Source: GCA-001856825 sp049965815
Lineage (GTDB): Archaea; Thermoplasmatota; Thermoplasmata; Thermoplasmatales; GCA-001856825
Direction: 5' to 3'
NCBI GenBank assembly: GCA_049965815.1
Contig: JBMFVV010000007.1
Span: 1 to 64,000 of the forward strand
Length of the DNA: 64,000 bases
In this document: piece by piece, positions 9,032 to 17,324 of the stretch
Numbering within the stretch: position 1 is the stretch's first letter
Layout of the letters: every line of letters starts with the position of its first letter
Notes under the pieces: generated by a model
What the model was told of the DNA's origin: nothing
The model's database searches: none
The model's input: the letters and a program-made list of their open reading frames with translations, nothing else
Translations under genes and position numbers: made by a program

Positions 9032-10042
9032 ATGGACTTCGTTTCCAAATACAAGGGACAGGTTGACGCAGCATTGGAGAAGTTCTTTGCTGACAAGATT
9101 GCAGGGAAGTCCGGTATCGAGAAGGAGGCAATATTAAAATTGAGGGAATTCACAATGAGGGGGGGTAAGAGGATAAGACCCCTTTTCATGATTCTTGGTT
9201 ACTGGATCAATTCTGACATTGATAGTAAAATCATCGACGCATCTATTTCACTAGAACTCATGCAGTCATACCTGCTGATTCATGATGACATAATAGACCA
9301 GAGCGAGATAAGGAGGGGCGGTCCAACTTTCCACAGGATGTTCGGTTATGAAGAGAGGATAAACGAAGGCGTATCCATAGTCTGTGCCGATCTTTCAGAT
9401 GCATATTCCCATGAAGCCCTCCTTGGAGTGAATTTCGATCCGTATCGCCTGAATTCGGCCATGAGGCTAATGTCTGAAATTGTGGAGCAAACTGGAATTG
9501 GCCAGCTGATGGACATAACGCTTTCAATTGGAGAAAACATTACTCTTGAAGACGTTACAACCATCCACAAATACAAGACTGCCCAATACACAGTAAATGG
9601 CCCAATGAAGATGGGTGCCATACTGTCTGGATATAAACATCCAGAAAGGATCGATGATTACGGCATACCACTTGGAATAGCCTTTCAGATCCAGGACGAC
9701 ATCCTGGGGATGTTCGGCAATGAGAAGGAATTGGGAAAATCTGTTGTTAGTGATTTTGAAGAAGGGAAGAAGACACACCTTATTCTGAACACGTATGAAA
9801 TGGCTAGGAAGAGTGACGTTGAATTCATAAAGGAAAGACTTGGAAAGAAGGGCATTTCAAATGCTGATTTCCAGAGGGTGAAGGAAATCATAGAAGAGTG
9901 TGGGGCACTGGAAAAGACGAGAGAGTTATCAAAGAAATATTATGACAGCGCGATTTCCTCAATCGATCGAATTACCAATTCTCCTCCTCAGAAAGAACAG
10001 ATGAAGATTATGGCAGACCTAATGGTCGTGAGGTCTAAGTAA
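9032..10042 (+). CDS. idsA: Geranylgeranyl diphosphate synthase (polyprenyl synthetase family)
   Basis: Condenses isopentenyl diphosphate with allylic diphosphates to give the C20 chain of archaeal ether lipids. The 336-residue protein has GGKRIRP (44-50), the first Asp-rich motif DDIID (85-89) followed by RRGGP, and the second Asp-rich motif QDDILG (221-226). Tyr80 lies five residues before the first motif, the position that limits chain length in type I archaeal enzymes, which favours GGPP over longer products (inference). A GGAG ribosome-binding site lies just before the ATG. The lipid theme recurs in the geranylgeranyl reductase at the far right of the window. Confidence 0.9.
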   Translation: MDFVSKYKGQVDAALEKFFADKIAGKSGIEKEAILKLREFTMRGGKRIRPLFMILGYWINSDIDSKIIDASISLELMQSYLLIHDDIIDQSEIRRGGPTFHRMFGYEERINEGVSIVCADLSDAYSHEALLGVNFDPYRLNSAMRLMSEIVEQTGIGQLMDITLSIGENITLEDVTTIHKYKTAQYTVNGPMKMGAILSGYKHPERIDDYGIPLGIAFQIQDDILGMFGNEKELGKSVVSDFEEGKKTHLILNTYEMARKSDVEFIKERLGKKGISNADFQRVKEIIEECGALEKTRELSKKYYDSAISSIDRITNSPPQKEQMKIMADLMVVRSK

Positions 10043-11279
10043 CTTCCCTTACGAATTTTCTCCCTCCACCAATGGGCATCGTAGCATCCATTCCCATCTT
10101 CGATGTAATGTTACCTTCGTAGCTGCTTGGGTCCAGGGAAGACCCTCTTTCCCTCCTTATTATGATCCCCCTATCTGCCTGGAACCTTGTAGCCAGGGCC
10201 CATTCAACATCCCTGTCATCATAGATGTCTATGTCCTCATCTACAATTATAACTCTTTTGAGACTTTTATGACCCCTGAATGAAGCATCTACAGTTTTAG
10301 CAAAATCTTCGCTGCTCGACTTCCTGATCTTGACGATTCCATGTAACCAGCTCGCCCCACCTTCGCTGAGCCTAACATCCTTCACATCAACTCCAGCATT
10401 CCTGATCTCCTTGAAAATAGTGGGTTCCCGTGGCAAACCCATCAAGTTGAAGTGTTCCATAGTTGCCGGAACTAGGATGTGGTATATCGGGTCCGGGACT
10501 GTTTCCACTGAGTCGAATAGTATCTGGGGTTGGCCCTCCTGGATATCGTATGTACCGGTGACATCCTTGAACGGACCTTCCTCCTTCGTCTTCCCTGTAA
10601 GAACTGCATTGATCACATAATCGGAATCTGCTGGAACGGTCAACCCGAACCTGGACTTTGAGAATAACATTTCCCTTCCCTTTGATTTTCTATATAATGA
10701 TGCGGCAATCTGGGATTCGTCGTGTTCAAATGGGACTGAAGTGGCGGCAGCTAGAAGGTATTCCAGAGGAGAACCGATGACAATGGATACCTTAAGTTCC
10801 TCGCCATGCGATACCGCGTCCTTGTACATTCTTAGCAGGTCCCGGGGAACCAGCCTGACATACCCCCCCTCCTTGCTTTCTATGAAGACCCTGTGTATTG
10901 AAAGATTCCTCTTCCCACCACTCTCTGCAACAAAAATACCAGATGTAATGTAGAACCCGGCATCTCCTGGATAGTGCCAGCATACCGGAACATCTTCAAT
11001 ATCTGCAGTTACCTTGAAGAGTTTCTCCCCTTCCTTCAGTGCCGGAGTATCGGAAAGTGCAGTCTCATAGTTTGCGAGGAAAAGATCCCTAGACATACCA
11101 AGTTCCCTGTATATTCTTTCCCTGTCTGCCCATAAATTTGCCACACCTTTTTTACCTTCCAGATCCTGGAGCAGTAATGGCCTGCTTCCATATTTCTTAA
11201 CCAGTTCCGTAACTTCCAGTTTCCTTGATACCTTCTGTTCAATCTTCACGAATTCATCATTTATGTAAGTCTTGATCAT
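10035..11279 (-). CDS. UbiD-family decarboxylase
   Basis: A 414-residue member of the UbiD family of prenylated-FMN-dependent decarboxylases. Recognisable parts are the N-terminal LQDLEGKKGVANLWADRERI, the CWHYPGDAGFYITSG-like cofactor region, SIVIGSPLEYLLAAATSVPF, and a C-terminal segment with VIIVDEDIDIYDDRDVEWAL, typical of the family. The chosen ATG (11279) follows a GAGGGGGG purine run; a longer frame would overlap aspS and has no family similarity. Substrates could be a menaquinone precursor or, as shown in some archaea, trans-anhydromevalonate phosphate; sequence alone does not decide. Its 3' end overlaps the convergent prenyl synthase gene by 8 bp. Confidence 0.85.
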   Translation of the reverse strand: MIKTYINDEFVKIEQKVSRKLEVTELVKKYGSRPLLLQDLEGKKGVANLWADRERIYRELGMSRDLFLANYETALSDTPALKEGEKLFKVTADIEDVPVCWHYPGDAGFYITSGIFVAESGGKRNLSIHRVFIESKEGGYVRLVPRDLLRMYKDAVSHGEELKVSIVIGSPLEYLLAAATSVPFEHDESQIAASLYRKSKGREMLFSKSRFGLTVPADSDYVINAVLTGKTKEEGPFKDVTGTYDIQEGQPQILFDSVETVPDPIYHILVPATMEHFNLMGLPREPTIFKEIRNAGVDVKDVRLSEGGASWLHGIVKIRKSSSEDFAKTVDASFRGHKSLKRVIIVDEDIDIYDDRDVEWALATRFQADRGIIIRRERGSSLDPSSYEGNITSKMGMDATMPIGGGRKFVREVT

Positions 11280-11310
11280 ATACCCGCCCCCCTCGATTTC
11301 AAGTGGAAAC

Positions 11311-12588
11311 TCATGGAGTGATCCTGGTCCTGTCTCTCGGGAAGAGAGTGGCCTCCCTAATATTGGCAATATTCAGCATGACCATGGTGAGCCTTTCCAA
11401 CCCTATTGCCCATCCAGCGTGAGGTGGCATACCGTATCTGAAAGCATTGACATAAAAATCGAATGAATCAGGATTCAATCCTTTGCTCTTCAAGTTGCTT
11501 ATCAGAACATCTGGAGAATGCACCCTCTGTGCTCCGCTTGTTATTTCCATTTCGCCGAATTGCAGGTCAAAGCCTCTGGAGTATTTCTCATCAAACGGTT
11601 GAACGTAGAAAGGCTTCAATTCCCTGGGCCAGCGTGTGATAAAGTAAAACTCCTTGATTTCACCTCCTACAGACTTGAGTACTGGAGTTGAAAGATCTTC
11701 CCCATCCTTCAGTTCAAATCCTTTCTTGTTTGCCATTCTTACATAATCTGAGTAAGTAATCCTCTTGAAATTATAGTCGAGCGATGGTTTGCTTACTCCC
11801 AGTATCTCTAGTTCCCTCTCATTTATCTCTGCCACTGATCTGCCGGCAGCCTTAATAATATCCTCCAACACGTTCATCACGTCATCATCATTGACAAAAC
11901 TCATCTCCATGTCTATGGACGTGAATTCATTGATATGACGAGGTGTGTTGTGTTCCTCTGCCCTGAACGCAGGAGCTACTTCGAACACCTTGTCAAATCC
12001 TGCAGCCATCATTATTTCCTTGTAGAGCTGGGGGCTCTGGCTCAGATAGGCATTCCTCTCAAAATACTTGACAGGGAAGAGCTCGGTTCCTCCCTCAGTT
12101 GCCGCTGCCACAATCTTTGGCGAGTGAATTTCTATGAACCCATGCAGTACAAAGTAATTCCTTATTGCATTTGCAATTGTACTCTGCACCTTGAATATAG
12201 ACAGTATTTCAGGTCTCCTTAAATCAAGAAACCTATTCTCCAGTCTTGTCTCTATGTCTGACTCTATCTTGTCCGTTACGCCTAAAGGAAGAGGCGTTTC
12301 TGCCTTGTTGATCACCTCCAGATGTTTAATCTGAACTTCATAACCTATTTTTGCCTGACTCTTGACAGCAAGGCCGGACATTGAAATTATGGATTCGCGC
12401 GGGACATTCTTGAGAGAATTGAACAACTCTTCATTCCCTTTTTTCAGCAAAACGCCCTGTACTGTTCCTGAAACATCCCTCAGCTCTATGAACAAAACGG
12501 AACTCATAATCCTTATGTTCTGAGCCCATCCGGAAATTTCAACATCGGAATCAATATGTTCCTTAACTTCCCCTATCAGTATCCTCAT
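11311..12588 (-). CDS. aspS: Aspartyl-tRNA synthetase
   Basis: Class II aminoacyl-tRNA synthetase of archaeal size (425 residues). The N-terminal OB-fold anticodon domain covers about 1-105 (SGWAQNIRIMSSVLFIELRD). The catalytic core has motif 2 in FRAEEHNTPRHINEFTSIDMEM and motif 3 in PPHAGWAIGLERLTM, ending RDRTRITP. Many Thermoplasmatales lack a true AsnRS and use a nondiscriminating AspRS plus GatCAB for Asn-tRNA; whether this enzyme is of that type cannot be concluded here, though the AsnRS-like gene at 61.7 kb lacks an anticodon domain, which fits. UbiD follows 31 bp downstream on the same strand. Confidence 0.95.
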   Translation of the reverse strand: MRILIGEVKEHIDSDVEISGWAQNIRIMSSVLFIELRDVSGTVQGVLLKKGNEELFNSLKNVPRESIISMSGLAVKSQAKIGYEVQIKHLEVINKAETPLPLGVTDKIESDIETRLENRFLDLRRPEILSIFKVQSTIANAIRNYFVLHGFIEIHSPKIVAAATEGGTELFPVKYFERNAYLSQSPQLYKEIMMAAGFDKVFEVAPAFRAEEHNTPRHINEFTSIDMEMSFVNDDDVMNVLEDIIKAAGRSVAEINERELEILGVSKPSLDYNFKRITYSDYVRMANKKGFELKDGEDLSTPVLKSVGGEIKEFYFITRWPRELKPFYVQPFDEKYSRGFDLQFGEMEITSGAQRVHSPDVLISNLKSKGLNPDSFDFYVNAFRYGMPPHAGWAIGLERLTMVMLNIANIREATLFPRDRTRITP

Positions 12589-12666
12589 GCTGACCGTTGA
12601 TTATCTCTTTAGATATAATTATACTCTGATGATAAGGAATAGATATTCAGAGTTAATATCCTGAAG

Positions 12667-13209
12667 ATGGAAATAGGAGTTCTTGACATTCAGGGCGATG
12701 TTTATGAACACATCAATATCCTGGAAAGCTTAGGTGTTAAAACTAGGAATGTTAGAAGGGTTTCTGACCTTGATGGTCTCTCGGGTATAGTCATGCCAGG
12801 TGGGGAAAGCACTGTTATTGGAAGCATAATGAACCAACGGGGCATTTCTAAAGGAATCATAGACATGAGACTGCCGGTAATGGGGACCTGCGCTGGATTG
12901 ATTTTAATGTCTAAAAAAGTTGAGGGGAAGCCGGGTCTGATGCCTCTCTTGAATATATCGATAAAGAGAAACGGATATGGCAGTCAGAGGGAAAGTTTCG
13001 AAACAGACCTCACTATAAAGGGAATAGGAAAATTCAGGGGCGTTTTTATAAGGGCTCCGAGGATCACTGGAGTGAATGGTGGAGAAGTGTTGGCGACCTA
13101 CGATAGTGAGGCAGTAATGGTATCAGACGGAAAACACCTAGGACTTTCATTCCACCCGGAAATATACGGGGACGTAAGAGTACATAAGTATTTCATCGAT
13201 AGATTGTAG
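12667..13209 (+). CDS. pdxT: Pyridoxal 5'-phosphate synthase glutaminase subunit
   Basis: Class I glutamine amidotransferase that feeds ammonia to PdxS for de novo vitamin B6 synthesis. At 180 residues it has the family's usual length. Visible are GVLDIQGDVYEH at the start, the oxyanion motif GGES (45-48), the nucleophile Cys75 in MGTCAGL, and the His163/Glu165 pair in SFHPE. The RAPRI segment near 130 is typical of PdxT. No pdxS gene is in the window. The product cofactor serves the aminotransferase at the left end. It is divergent from aspS and convergent with gcvT. Confidence 0.95.
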   Translation: MEIGVLDIQGDVYEHINILESLGVKTRNVRRVSDLDGLSGIVMPGGESTVIGSIMNQRGISKGIIDMRLPVMGTCAGLILMSKKVEGKPGLMPLLNISIKRNGYGSQRESFETDLTIKGIGKFRGVFIRAPRITGVNGGEVLATYDSEAVMVSDGKHLGLSFHPEIYGDVRVHKYFIDRL

Positions 13210-13228
13210 AAAATTCACTGACTCCAGC

Positions 13229-14299
13229 TCAGACCATTCTTGGCTTCTTCAGTATTCCCTTTCCCTCAATGTTTCTTGTTTGGATAATAATTTCCGATTC
13301 TACCTCAACATCGGACCTCACGAATCCCAGACCTATTCCCTTGGATAGCGTTGGGGAGAAAGACCCGGATGTGAGGGAACCTATAACCTCGTTACCTTTT
13401 TTGATAACGGAACCTGAACGAGGGACAATCCTATCAGTTGCAATGACCCCCCTGAACCTCTCCTTTATGTTCCCCTTTTTCTCAAGCAGTTTCTTCTTAC
13501 CTATGAAATCATGATCCCATCCGATAATCCAGGATACACCTGCCTCTATTGGATTCCTGTTCTGATCAAAGTCCTGTCCTGACAACAGGAATCCTTTCTC
13601 CATTCTTAACGTGTCGCGGGCTCCCAGTCCAATCGGTTTGACGTTTGGGTTCTTGAGTATTTCTCTCCAGAGCGGAACAGCATACTTGTTCGGTACAACG
13701 AATTCAAATCCGTCTTCCCCTGTATAGCCTGTTCTACCAATAATCGTGGCCGTTTCAAGACCCTTTTCCGGATACTTCTCTGATGCACTCATGAATGTGA
13801 AGTGCTCAAGCTTATTGGCCTCTGGGAATATGTCATTCATTATCTCCGGCGCCATCGGACCCTGAAGGGCAAGACAGGCGATTTTATCTGAGAGATTTGA
13901 AATCTTAACGTCATATGACTTCCTGTTTGCAAGTATCCAGTTGTGTATCTTGTCTGTGGTTGCAGCGTTTGGAACAACGAGATATTTTTTCTCGTCTTCC
14001 TTGTAGACTATAGTATCATCAATCATGTTTGCTTCTTGGTCCAGATATGCAGAGTATATCGCCCTTCCAATTGGTTCTTTAGAAATATCAGTTGGGAAAA
14101 GATAAGTCAAGAACTCGGTTGCATCCCTACCCTCTATTGTTATATCCCCCATGTGGGAAACATCAAAGAGGCCGACCTTCGATCTGACTTGCCTGTGTTC
14201 TTCTATTATACCTGAAAATTGAATAGGCATATCCCAGCCATGGAAATCTACCATTTTCGCGTTTAGATTAACTATTTCATTGTAAAGTGGGGTTCTCAT
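13229..14299 (-). CDS. gcvT: Aminomethyltransferase (glycine cleavage T protein)
   Basis: Transfers the aminomethyl group of glycine to tetrahydropterin, releasing ammonia. The 356-residue protein shows MVDFHGWDMPIQF, VGLFDVSHMGDITIEG (around 43-58), the folate-binding TGYTGEDGFEF, GLGARDTLRMEKGFLLSGQD and the C-terminal FVRSDVEV-containing domain, all typical of GcvT. It stands alone here; gcvP and gcvH are not in the window. The pterin used in this lineage is uncertain; a GTP cyclohydrolase of the MptA/FolE2 type is encoded at 49-50 kb. Confidence 0.93.
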   Translation of the reverse strand: MRTPLYNEIVNLNAKMVDFHGWDMPIQFSGIIEEHRQVRSKVGLFDVSHMGDITIEGRDATEFLTYLFPTDISKEPIGRAIYSAYLDQEANMIDDTIVYKEDEKKYLVVPNAATTDKIHNWILANRKSYDVKISNLSDKIACLALQGPMAPEIMNDIFPEANKLEHFTFMSASEKYPEKGLETATIIGRTGYTGEDGFEFVVPNKYAVPLWREILKNPNVKPIGLGARDTLRMEKGFLLSGQDFDQNRNPIEAGVSWIIGWDHDFIGKKKLLEKKGNIKERFRGVIATDRIVPRSGSVIKKGNEVIGSLTSGSFSPTLSKGIGLGFVRSDVEVESEIIIQTRNIEGKGILKKPRMV

Positions 14300-14408
14300 A
14301 TTCTGGTTATTTCCACTGACGTATTAACATTGGCGTTCCAGTCGAAATCTAGGGGGGAGGGCATAGTTAAAGTATTTCTAAGAGGTGCTAATCCTCTGGA
14401 GTAAATTA

Positions 14409-14481
14409 GCCGCGATAACTCAGCTGGGAGAGTGCAAGCCTGAAGAGCTTGAAGTCGCCGGTTCGATCCCGGCTCGCGGCA
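14409..14481 (+). tRNA. tRNA-Phe (anticodon GAA)
   Basis: A 73-nt cloverleaf without intron and without encoded CCA. The acceptor stem GCCGCGA pairs with TCGCGGC, the discriminator base is A, the anticodon stem CAAGC/GCTTG encloses the loop CTGAAGA, and the T arm is GCCGG-TTCGATC-CCGGC. The loop gives anticodon GAA. The sequence TTAAAGTATT around 40 nt upstream could be its promoter box. Confidence 0.95.
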
Positions 14482-14570
14482 TTTCTCAGTTTTGGCCAAA
14501 TATATTTGCTAGAGGTAAAATATAAAATATGATAAAATTAAAAAGTTGCCTGAAATCCGTGCCTGGTTCC

Positions 14571-14927
14571 TTACTCAACTTCCCTGTAAACGTTAGGGGG
14601 TATGTCATCGGACAGGACTTCATTCACTTTGTCCAGTTTTGGCAGAATATCGGCAAGATTGTCCTCCTCAAAGTGGGCATATTTTATTCTGCCTACAGAC
14701 ATTCTATATGATCCCGGGCACATCATTCCCTCTTTTACCACAACAGCGTCAGGCTGGAGTTTGAGGATCGCAGCCATTGTTATTTCCTTGCCACCAGGGA
14801 CTCTCTCGAATCCAGGATTTTCATACTGACTGATCTTCTTTTCATCCGTATCTACTATGCTTATGAGTTCAGCCAGGTCAAGTGGTACCAGATTGTTTTC
14901 CTTACTATGAGCCACTGCTATTTTCAT
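14571..14927 (-). CDS. Dinitrogenase iron-molybdenum cofactor-like (NifX/NifB C-terminal-like) protein
   Basis: A 118-residue small protein with KIAVAHSKENNLVPLDLAEL at the start, IVDTDEKKISQYEN, and a Rossmann-like centre ILKLQPDAVVVKEGMMCPGSYRM. This order matches the ribonuclease-H-like fold of NifX/NafY and related archaeal proteins that bind metal clusters. Nitrogen fixation is not implied; most archaeal members have unknown roles. The Met at 14927 is chosen because the conserved beta strand starts there. One Cys in EGMMCPGS might bind metal. The assignment is moderate. Confidence 0.5.
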   Translation of the reverse strand: MKIAVAHSKENNLVPLDLAELISIVDTDEKKISQYENPGFERVPGGKEITMAAILKLQPDAVVVKEGMMCPGSYRMSVGRIKYAHFEEDNLADILPKLDKVNEVLSDDIPPNVYREVE

Positions 14928-15161
14928 TACCCTGATTCTCAAAGCTTGAATTTAAGTTTAATGTGTGATAATCTGCTAAATGCTAGCCTTAGCCAACTCC
15001 TTCGGGAAGATGTTTCCCCGAAAGAATTGCAATGACGCAAGAATAACATTCTTTGCATTCTCATGCTGGGCATTTACAACAGGGCCATTTACGGAGTGCT
15101 TTAATGCAGCTCGATCAGGTCATCTCCGGCATCCAGTTATAATATTTGTTGCCATTTATGG

Positions 15162-15497
15162 ATGATGAATATCACTTATGAGGATTTTTCAAAGGTGGAT
15201 ATCAGAGTAGGGGCAATTGTGGATGTTCAGGACTTTCCAGAGGCCAAAAAGCCAGCTTATAAGCTGACGATTGATTTTGGTGATCTTGGAATAAAGAAGT
15301 CGTCTGCGCAGATCACAAATTATCAAAAGAGAGATCTTAGGGGCATGAAGATAGTTGCAGTTACAAACTTTCCACCAAAGCAGGTTGCCAATTTCATATC
15401 TGAGGTGCTGGTCCTAGGTGCTGTTTCTAGCAATGGAATCATACTGCTGACTCCCACTGATCCAGAGAAGACGAAACCTGGGGACAGGATAGCTTAA
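15162..15497 (+). CDS. csaA: CsaA-type tRNA-binding / chaperone protein (OB fold)
   Basis: A 111-residue stand-alone EMAPII-like OB domain. It has FSKVDIRVGAIVDVQDFPEA (9-28), SSAQITNYQKRDLRGMKIVA, TNFPPKQVANFISEVLVLG and the terminal TPTDPEKTKPGDRIA, all matching CsaA, a dimeric tRNA-binding protein also reported as an export chaperone in bacteria. Two adjacent ATG codons (15162, 15165) are possible starts. Next on the same strand, 40 bp away, is the CoaD-NTPase fusion. Confidence 0.9.
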   Translation: MMNITYEDFSKVDIRVGAIVDVQDFPEAKKPAYKLTIDFGDLGIKKSSAQITNYQKRDLRGMKIVAVTNFPPKQVANFISEVLVLGAVSSNGIILLTPTDPEKTKPGDRIA

Positions 15498-15537
15498 AGG
15501 CATCGCCTTTCTTCATTGCACATAAACGTGAACCGAG

Positions 15538-16530
15538 GTGTTATTACTGGAAAAGAGATCAAGAAGGGTGAAAGTTCTCCTCGGTGGTACATTCAGCGTC
15601 TTGCATAAGGGGCACAAAGAGATGATAGATAGGGGGCTGAGAATGGGGGAATTAACAATAGGCCTCACATCTGATCATTTCAAGTTCAACAAGAGGTATA
15701 CAGTTCCACCATACCAGACAAGGAAAGCGAATCTGGAAAACTATCTCATGAATATAGGGTCCGAGGCAAGAATAAAGATGCTCGGCGATCCATATGGTTC
15801 AACTCTTTCGCCCGAATATGATGCCATAGTTTCATCGAATGAAACACTGGATTTCATCAACACAATAAACTTCTCAAGAAAGGCTAAGGGCATACCTCCG
15901 CTACAAGTTGAAAATGTGGGAGAGATTCTCGGTGAGGACCTGATGCCAATAAAATCAGAGAGGATAATTAGAGGGGATATAGATGAGGATGGGTTACGCA
16001 GGAAGTCAATTAAGGTAATCCTGGTCACAAAGAATCCATCCAAGATAGAAGGGGCCAAAGTATCACTTACCCAGTTATTCAACAATTATGAACTATATTC
16101 AGTGGAGCCAGCTGACGACTTCCACCCCCAGCCTATGAACCATGAGACGTTCGTTGGTGCTCTAAAAAGGGTGAATGGGGTGAAAGGGGAATACGACTAT
16201 GCAATAGGTGTAGAGGCTGGCATCGTCTCTTTCAGTGGAATATATTTTGACGTGCACATTGCTGCAGTAAAGGATTCCCTGGGTGTTGTGAATTACGGTA
16301 TGTCGTCCGGGCTGCCTATGAACGCTTCTATGATGGACGGAATGAAATCCGGAAAGGAACTAGAGGAAGTAACAAACGAGCTGATAGGAGTTAATGATTC
16401 AGGGGACTATAAGGGCGCAATATATTATTTCTCAAGAGGGTTGAAGGAGAGAAAGCATCTAGTAGAGGAATCCATACTATCTGCATTCACTCAAAGGATT
16501 GCTGAAGCCATTCCAAGGAAGGTTAAATGA
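15538..16530 (+). CDS. coaD: Phosphopantetheine adenylyltransferase fused to inosine/xanthosine triphosphatase-like domain
   Basis: Two enzymes in one 330-residue chain. Residues 11-150 are an archaeal-type CoaD that makes dephospho-CoA: VLLGGTFSVLHKGH (13-26) with the nucleotidyltransferase HxGH motif and an ERIIRGDID segment near 141. Residues 158-320 match the YjjX/DUF84 non-canonical purine NTPase family: VILVTKNPSKIEGAK, GVEAGIV near 224 and the later SSGLPMNASMMDG and YKGAIYYFSRG. The listed GTG start adds ten residues; a GTG at 15568 would begin right at the first beta strand and is equally plausible. The last eight bases overlap the convergent amidotransferase gene. Confidence 0.88.
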   Translation: MLLLEKRSRRVKVLLGGTFSVLHKGHKEMIDRGLRMGELTIGLTSDHFKFNKRYTVPPYQTRKANLENYLMNIGSEARIKMLGDPYGSTLSPEYDAIVSSNETLDFINTINFSRKAKGIPPLQVENVGEILGEDLMPIKSERIIRGDIDEDGLRRKSIKVILVTKNPSKIEGAKVSLTQLFNNYELYSVEPADDFHPQPMNHETFVGALKRVNGVKGEYDYAIGVEAGIVSFSGIYFDVHIAAVKDSLGVVNYGMSSGLPMNASMMDGMKSGKELEEVTNELIGVNDSGDYKGAIYYFSRGLKERKHLVEESILSAFTQRIAEAIPRKVK

Positions 16531-17158
16531 CCCCAGGAACCACGTCATCTGCCTTGTATTCGCTTACCCTTCCGTTCCTGAATACGACCAGAGTCTTGTC
16601 CTCGACTTCAAACCACTTTCCACTCATTTCCTCAGTGGAAACGGTGAACCTTTCATCTTCGAGTTGGTAAAACAGAGAATAATAACCAGGTTCTTTCCTT
16701 ACTTCCCTGTAGGCGGCAGCGTATGTGCCGTCAGTTATGAGAAAGTTAGCGCTTGTGAAGTCTGACTCTCTGATTCTCGTCACTGCGGCCGGGAAGCTCT
16801 TCAAAATCATCTTGAAGTAATAGTAGCTGTCGCTCTTACCCTTCTTTCCCATGCCCTTTATGGTGCCGTTATGAGCAAAAGAAACATTCTCCGTTAGAAA
16901 GGGTTGGGTATTTATCAAGGTCTTTCCTGACGAACTCTTTTTCCTTGCGTGAGCCAGCAGTGTGTTTCCGTATACCCCTTCTACCCTTTGAATGGGATCA
17001 ATGCTCTTGTGAACAGTAATTTCGTTTTTTGAATATAAAACATAACCAAATCCATCAAGATGCGGTGCGTGCTTTCCATTGTTTGCCATATCGTATAAGA
17101 AATCCATGTAAGGTGTTAAATCGGAATATTTCCCAATGGAAAGGAGCATCCTGCACAT
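16523..17158 (-). CDS. Class II glutamine amidotransferase domain protein
   Basis: A 211-residue protein beginning MCRML, so Cys2 would be the N-terminal nucleophile after Met removal. GFGYVLYSKNE, TLLAHARKKSS and FAHNGTIKGMGKKG correspond to the glutamine-binding Arg and Asn-Gly segments of YafJ-like and GlmS/GatB-independent Ntn amidotransferases. No synthetase partner domain is attached or encoded nearby, so the acceptor of the ammonia is unknown. It could also act as a simple amide hydrolase. Confidence 0.8.
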   Translation of the reverse strand: MCRMLLSIGKYSDLTPYMDFLYDMANNGKHAPHLDGFGYVLYSKNEITVHKSIDPIQRVEGVYGNTLLAHARKKSSSGKTLINTQPFLTENVSFAHNGTIKGMGKKGKSDSYYYFKMILKSFPAAVTRIRESDFTSANFLITDGTYAAAYREVRKEPGYYSLFYQLEDERFTVSTEEMSGKWFEVEDKTLVVFRNGRVSEYKADDVVPGVI

Positions 17159-17324
17159 AGATTCGCATTAATTACGGGTAAAAAACCATTCTGTTAGCTT
17201 AAGGAGGTTGATGGTTATATCTCCATTCACAGCAGAATCAGGTCAAATCTCACTCTTCACTTGAATGCATCAGGGAAAGGTCATGTCGGAAAATGATTTA
17301 TAAGCCACATCCATAGGCAAAGCA

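Noticed and set aside
11280..11369. N-terminal extension of the UbiD-family protein
   Set aside because: It overlaps aspS, lacks similarity to the family and the downstream ATG has a clear purine-rich ribosome-binding site.
14296..14499. Minus-strand frame overlapping tRNA-Phe
   Set aside because: It consists largely of the complement of the tRNA gene and has no coding similarity.
14980..15165. Open frame of 61 codons before csaA
   Set aside because: Odd composition (many Phe, Cys), no promoter spacing and no recognisable family; it covers the csaA leader and is probably non-coding.
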